In this document: positions 59,657-64,000 of the stretch, one piece after another
Layout of the letters: the number at the start of each line of letters is the position of its first letter
Numbering within the stretch: the first letter of the stretch is position 1
NCBI GenBank assembly: GCA_030267565.1
Contig: BRXU01000024.1
Coordinates: forward strand, 1,782,501 to 1,846,500
Length of the DNA: 64,000 nucleotides
Origin: Pleodorina starrii
Lineage: Eukaryota > Chlorophyta > Chlorophyceae > Chlamydomonadales > Volvocaceae
Direction of reading: 5' to 3'
Position numbers and translations under genes: made by a program
The notes under the pieces: model-generated
Told to the model about the DNA's origin: nothing
Seen by the model: only the letters and a program-made list of their open reading frames with translations
Database searches by the model: none

Positions 59657-60590
59657 GCATCAGTATAGCACCCTTCCCTTGTACAATTGGAGCTAGCGAT
59701 ACATGTTCAAAACTTTGGAGGAGCTAAATAAGCACTGTGGAATGCGTTTAAATCTCTGTGGAGGTGCAAGCCCTCTGGTGCAAGGCTGTAGCACTCTAGC
59801 AGACGACCTCGAGAATGTTGCTATAGGTATTCAAAAACATACCCGCAACTATTGTGACCTTGGAGCGCCGAGACTGCTCGTGCGGCGCAGATTTTGCTGT
59901 TCCGTCAACCTCCATTGCTCAGTATCGCCGGAAGGCGTGTCCATAGCCCAAGTCACGAACTAAAGCAAGATCTAGAATATCTGAAAGCATTCTTATCATA
60001 ACACACTGCATAACCGGTGCGTGTTGACATCCTGGGTGTTTTTGGTTTGCAAAGAGTTCAGTGCAACCTCTCCTCTGGGGTTTTATTATAACAATTATCC
60101 GGCTTAAATTACGTAAAAATGCCGTTCGTAATACATCCGTGGGACCTTGGCTTGCGGCCGCTTGGGCTCCCAAAAGCGAAGGCTGACCCTGGATCCCTGG
60201 TGCTCAATGATAATCGCAGGATTTCAGGCAAGGCATAGGCCTGCGCAAGTAAAGCCATAATGGTGCTCATACATGGCGGGGCCAAACGATGAAAAGGCGC
60301 ATCGCGAGCATCGCGCCACCGAAAGCATTAGGCCCATTTCTATGGGCCGAAACCAGTGCTCGTCCCGCGGTACGGCATTTCTATGAGCGAACTCGACGAC
60401 CCTAAATCCGTCCTGAGTTGGGCGGTTGGTCGTCCACCTCACACTCGTACCATTGGCGTCATCCATATCGAGGATAGCGATTCCAAGCGCAAATTACATC
60501 ATAGTACTCGCAATTTTCAAACAACGACGTTCGCATTCAAGCGCTCGCAGAACGAGCTGCAGCGAACACTATGTAATGTACTTCACATGC
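59657..60590. other. Upstream region of the large gene; no gene called
   Basis: Less GC-rich than its right neighbour. A plus-strand frame beginning MSELDDPKSVLSWAVGR (from 60383) is open but has no recognised relatives and no clear promoter. Confidence 0.4.
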
Positions 60591-60593
60591 CAC

Positions 60594-60601
60594 TATATAA
60601 A
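60594..60601 (+). promoter_or_regulatory. TATA box upstream of the 60643 reading frame
   Basis: TATATAAA lies 42 bp before the ATG at 60643, a plausible core-promoter spacing. Confidence 0.5.
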
Positions 60602-60642
60602 CGCAGAAGTGTCACTGTGAAAGAGAAATATCGCAATAACAA

Positions 60643-60840
60643 CATGCGTCCATTCCCGCGCAAACACCACCCACATAGAAAGCATAGCGTGCTTCCAGCC
60701 GTGCCCACCATGACCCAAGTCTCTTTCCCCAAAACACTCTCTGATAACACCGGCAATAATGGCGCTGTTAAATTGGAAATTCCATCTACGAGTGCGTCTC
60801 CGCATTGCCTGAAGGCCCGGCTGTGCGCAGCGGGCGCGGG
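60643..60840 (+). pseudogene. Degenerate relative of the 62455 membrane-protein gene
   Basis: The sequence around this ATG matches the start of the minus-strand gene at 62455: CAATAACAACATGCGTCC is shared, then CCCACATAGAAAG and GCGTGCTT.CAGCCGTG. Both proteins begin MRPFP and share PHRK, VL and AV, with a short indel between. The similarity then stops, and the hydrophobic segment of the other copy is absent here. It is either a decayed copy or a different gene that captured the same 5' end. Confidence 0.5.
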
Positions 60841-61210
60841 ACCGGGTACAAGGCGAAAGGGGAAGCGGCCGCGCCGCGGGGTCGGCCAGGCGGGATGCAT
60901 CGCGCGCGTGACCAGGGGAAAGGGGGGGCGCGCGCCGCGGGGAGGGCGCACCGCGCGCGGGACCGAGCCAGGGGGAAAGAGGGGCCTTGCACGCCGCGGG
61001 GCCTGCAAGGGAGGGGCGTGCGCCGCGTGGAACCGGGCACAAAGGGAGGGGGCTTCACGTGGCGCGGGCAGTGGGTGCATGGCAAAGGGGAAGGGATGGC
61101 ACGCGTCGATGGGTCGGCAGGGAGGGGGCGCGTCACACGTGGGGCCAGGCCCAAGGGGGGTCGGTCAGCGAGGGTGCACCACGCGCCAGATTGGGCCTAA
61201 CGGGGGGGGG
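60830..61210 (+). repeat. Degenerate GC-rich tandem repeat, unit about 55-60 bp
   Basis: Blocks with the pattern CGCGCCGCGGGG...GCGCGCGTGACC...GGGGGAAAGGGG recur several times with substitutions and indels. All long frames across the region come from this composition. Confidence 0.65.
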
Positions 61211-62238
61211 GGGCGCCGCACCGCCGAGAATGGGCGAGCAGCGTTGAGAGGTACGGGGTGGGGCCCATGGCACACCGAAGAACCCAACACGGGCCGAATG
61301 GGGACGGCTAGCATGATCGCGGGCCCGTGGGGCAGCTGGCGCTCGCCAGAAAGGGCAAATCGCACGGGGCACCGGCACTCCGTTTGCTGAGCCACGCACT
61401 GTACCCGAATTCCGTCGGGAACGCAGGGGATCTCACCTCCCGAGGCCGGGAACCGGGCCGGCACCGGCAGGGGCGGGGAGACACGGGAGCGGGTGCGGCG
61501 CCTACAGATCTGCCCCGCAAACGGGTACGACTGGGGCAGGAGAGCAGGCGCCGGAGCCTGGGGGCCTGGAGCGGGACCCTACAACCGCTTCCTGCACCGG
61601 CTACGGCAGGGGATCGACTACCCGGGTGGGGGGGACCGGCCCGATGCCTGCAGCGGAGGCCGGCGAGGCAGCGACGGACCGGTAACTCCGGGAAATGCCG
61701 GGAAAGCCAAGGTCGGCGGGAGCCCCGGCGGGGTGGACGCTGGCGGGGGTCAGCCTCGCTGGAGAGGCGGTGGGGCCCGGGGGCTCGGGGCGGGGCGGCA
61801 GCACATGATATGCTACCGGGGAGCTAGCAGGCCGGCCGCATCCGCCAACTCTGCCGCCGCTGCGGTGATGCTCGCCCGTCTGAGGCATCCCGTCTGAGGC
61901 ATCCCGTCGACATTGCATCCGTGGGTACAAGAGCAGCGCTGGGTCCCGCCGTGGGCAGTGGGGGAGGTGCGGGCGGCAGGAACACCGGCTGGCGGGGCTA
62001 AGGAGCTTACGGTGGGCGGGGCGTGGGCGGCCGCGGATTCCATCACGTGCGGGGCGGGGCCGGTTCCCGTGGGAGTTGCGGGAGCTGGGGGTTGCGGCCG
62101 CGACACCGGCGACACCGGCGTGGACGCCCTCTCGCGCCGGGATTGCCCCCGGAGCCCGGGGTACTTCCTGTTCAGTCACGCCACGACGGCCCGCCTGGGG
62201 GCGGGGTGGTTGGGGCGTGCACCCATAGCTGATTGTAC
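61211..62238. other. GC-rich region, exons not resolved
   Basis: It may contain downstream exons of the minus-strand gene that starts at 62455. Frames are open on both strands because of GC content, and no motif decides between them. A repeated GTCTGAGGCATCCC pair lies near 61875-61905. Confidence 0.4.
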
Positions 62239-62455
62239 CTGGAATATACTCAAGAGCCTCAATTGTAGCCCGGATGGTCTTCATGGCTGTTGTCAAGCTG
62301 GCTAGATCTCTGGCCGATTGACTCCCACCGATAACCATCGTAAACACCAGCACGATGAGGTGTAGGCTTGCCAGGGCTGACAGTGCCACGGCTGAAAGCA
62401 CGCCATTCTTTCTATGTGGGCGGTCAGGACCGGGTTGATGCGGGAATGGACGCAT
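62239..62455 (-). CDS. First exon of a small membrane-anchored protein
   Basis: ATG at 62453-62455 opens 72 codons to a GTACAA donor at 62239. A basic N-terminus (MRPFPHQPGPDRPHRK) is followed by one hydrophobic segment (VLSAVALSALASLHLIVLVF), then an amphipathic stretch SARDLASLTTAMKTIRATIE. This arrangement fits a single-pass or signal-anchor protein with the rest outside the membrane. Downstream exons are not identified and the family is unknown. A degenerate inverted relative begins at 60643. Confidence 0.55.
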
Positions 62456-62766
62456 GTTGTTATTGTTTAAGCGTAACCACTCGCATCCGTACTCGCCGCT
62501 AACTTTGTGTGGGGAATGCCATTAGCGCCACGACCCGACCTCGCTTGCACCCTATATTCTCCTCTACCACAACCGGCCATACACACCGCGCAGCGGCCCT
62601 CAACCTCCACACACATGAAACCCCCTGTCTGCCCCAAACGCTACCTTGAACGCCTATCGGTAACCCCCTGCACCAGCCGAGCTTATGCGCATCCCACGCA
62701 CCCGTCTGGTTCTCTATAGGGCTTATGCGCTTTCCCCGCCTGTCACCAGCCTCCTTCCGCTCCTTA

Positions 62767-63480
62767 TCACAGCACATACACGGCTTGCACCTGATAGCGC
62801 GGGGCCTTGGGCTGGCGCTTCCGCGCGCTGGTACTGAATCGCCCGGCCCAGCAGGGGCTCTGCGCTTGCGCCCGCAGCCACCTCAGGGTGCACCGCCGCG
62901 TCCTCAGCACCCGTACTGTGCTGCTGATGCGGTGGCCCTGAACGCCACTCACCTCCGCGCTATTGAAGGGGACCAGCATGCTGCTCGCCACGCCCAGCTC
63001 CCGGCCCGTCAGCTAGGCTGCCTAGGCCCTGTCCGAGGCACCTCCCTCCACGTCGGTTGCCAGGCGCAGGGCGGCACCTTTGCGCCACGTTGCACGACCG
63101 TTGCACCGCCGCAAGATCTCTACGAACTGCCTTGCCTGGTAAGACTTCCGCCGGCTCCCCCACCGTAGCGTCCCGGTCGATGCCCCTCGCCACGTGCAAC
63201 ACCAGCCGTGCAAAAGCGGCGCCGTGGTCACGGCCAGCACCCTGGCCACTATCTCGCCCGCCACCTGAGCCATTTGCCGCGCCGTCCGAGCCTGGCCGTT
63301 TGTACGCTGCAGCAGCTCCCCAAAGGCTGCCAGCTTGTCCTCTGGGACCCTGAACGCTTGCGCGGCAGCATCCACCATCGTGTCTGGGAAGCGCACCACC
63401 CGCTTGGGCTGCGGTTGGCATTGGGACAGGCTCAGCGTTAGGCCTAGCACCACAAGCAGCCGCACTACTGCCCGGACTGG
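62767..63480 (-). CDS. Minus-strand gene fragment, unknown protein
   Basis: The last two exons are well defined: 62953-63012 (LTGRELGVASSMLVPFNSAE) and 62767-62790 (VQAVYVL then TGA), joined in phase across a GTGAGT...CTATCAG intron. Upstream, coding-like sequence includes a hydrophobic LLVVLGLTLSLSQC stretch (possible signal peptide), then FPDTMVDAAAQAFRVPEDKL and RTARQMAQVAGEIVARVLAV. It seems to continue in another frame as FARLVLHVARGIDRDATVG. The frame change near 63225 is either an unrecognised junction, a sequence error or a disabling mutation. No ATG was found for the upstream part. The family is unknown. Confidence 0.45.
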
Positions 63481-63515
63481 TACTGAGCAGCCGTTTTAGG
63501 TGCTGCCGCAACCAC

Positions 63516-63950
63516 GGGGTACCCGCAGGGGCCTAATCAACTTGGCAGCGCGCGCGGGCCTGGGAATCGGGCGCAGTCCTGGCACAACCGCAGGGCTTAT
63601 GCAACTTAGTAATCGTGTGAGCGTGAGGCCTCAGTGCCGGCCACAGCCTGTGCAGACCTGAAGGGGCTTACGCAGCTCGGCAACACGATGGCGTGAGGCC
63701 TGGTAGCCGAGTGCAGCTGCGGCGTACCCACAGGCCGTATGTAACCTAGCAGACGCGCGAGCGCGGGCCGGGGAGCCGAGTTCGACTGTGGCATACCCGA
63801 AGGGGCCTTTGTCACTAAGCAGCACGAGGACACGGGAGCTGAGCGCGGTCAGGGCCGTAAGCAACTTAGCAGCAGCTCGCGCGTGGGTCTGGGAGCCGAG
63901 CGCAGCCCTGGCATACCCGCAGGGCCTATGCAAATCGGAAGCAGAGGTGA
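63516..63950 (+). repeat. Degenerate tandem repeat, unit about 75-80 bp
   Basis: Five to six units follow the pattern ACCCGCAGGGCCTATGCAAC, TTAGCAGC, GCGCGGGTCTGGGAGCCGAG, CGCAGCCCTGGC, with substitutions and length changes. The frames across it are repeat-derived. Confidence 0.8.
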
Positions 63951-64000
63951 GCTGAGGCGCCCCGACGCCGGGCCGGGCAGAGTCAGGGCTGGGCTCGGCG

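Noticed and set aside
60356..61390. 344-codon plus-strand ORF
   Set aside because: It runs from unrelated upstream sequence through the 60643 start region into a GC-rich degenerate repeat; composition explains its length.
61601..62455. 284-codon minus-strand ORF as a single exon
   Set aside because: Only the first 72 codons look like protein. A good GTACAA donor follows, and the rest is GC-rich sequence open by composition.

Overview
The window looks like nuclear DNA of a chlamydomonadalean (volvocine-type) green alga. The evidence is intron-rich genes with GT-AG junctions, coding exons that are strongly GC-rich and full of Ala/Gly/Gln/Ser runs, TGTAA-type poly(A) motifs, abundant short tandem repeats, and chromodomain Ty3/gypsy remains. 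The best gene is closest to the plant mitochondrial adenine-nucleotide carrier ADNT1. Nothing suggests a prokaryote; there are no operons, ribosome-binding sites or CRISPR arrays.

The left part (about 1-29,000) is a transposon- and repeat-rich block with less GC-rich DNA and no confidently functional host gene. It holds three copies of a diverged dispersed repeat (951-2445, 25300-25830, 26400-27345). At 6260-10505 lies a complete minus-strand LTR retrotransposon with 1000-bp LTRs that differ at only three noticed sites; a primer-binding site, Gag-type ORF and purine tract are visible, but no polymerase. A 245-bp inverted-repeat MITE with a perfect 10-bp target duplication interrupts the Gag ORF. 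A non-autonomous hAT element with 86-bp perfect terminal inverted repeats and an 8-bp duplication sits at 11782-13227. Other elements are a possible TA-flanked inverted-repeat element (18600-19203), a decayed gypsy integrase/chromodomain fragment (20071-20710), and a 2.6-kb GTGAGTGCGT-type minisatellite (22410-25045). A 480-bp TRIM retrotransposon with identical 102-bp LTRs has inserted into that minisatellite. One intronless ORF (10698-11222, minus) may be a real gene.

The right part (about 29,900-64,000) is genic, and all well-supported models run on the minus strand. A multi-exon gene of unknown function (29920-36014) has its start codon only 24 bp from an array of exactly eight 1,094-bp tandem units (36039-44790). 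After a 1.6-kb gap comes a complete eight-exon ADNT1-like carrier gene (46392-49681; 345 residues, all intron phases consistent). Next is a 9-kb gene for a large low-complexity protein (50576-59656), in which the first seven exons join in phase. At the right end are a short membrane-protein exon (62239-62455) with a degenerate inverted relative at 60643, a further minus-strand gene fragment (62767-63480), and a degenerate tandem repeat running towards the window edge.

I see no operon-like cooperation between the genes. The main biology is nested mobile elements next to a highly homogenised tandem array that borders a promoter.
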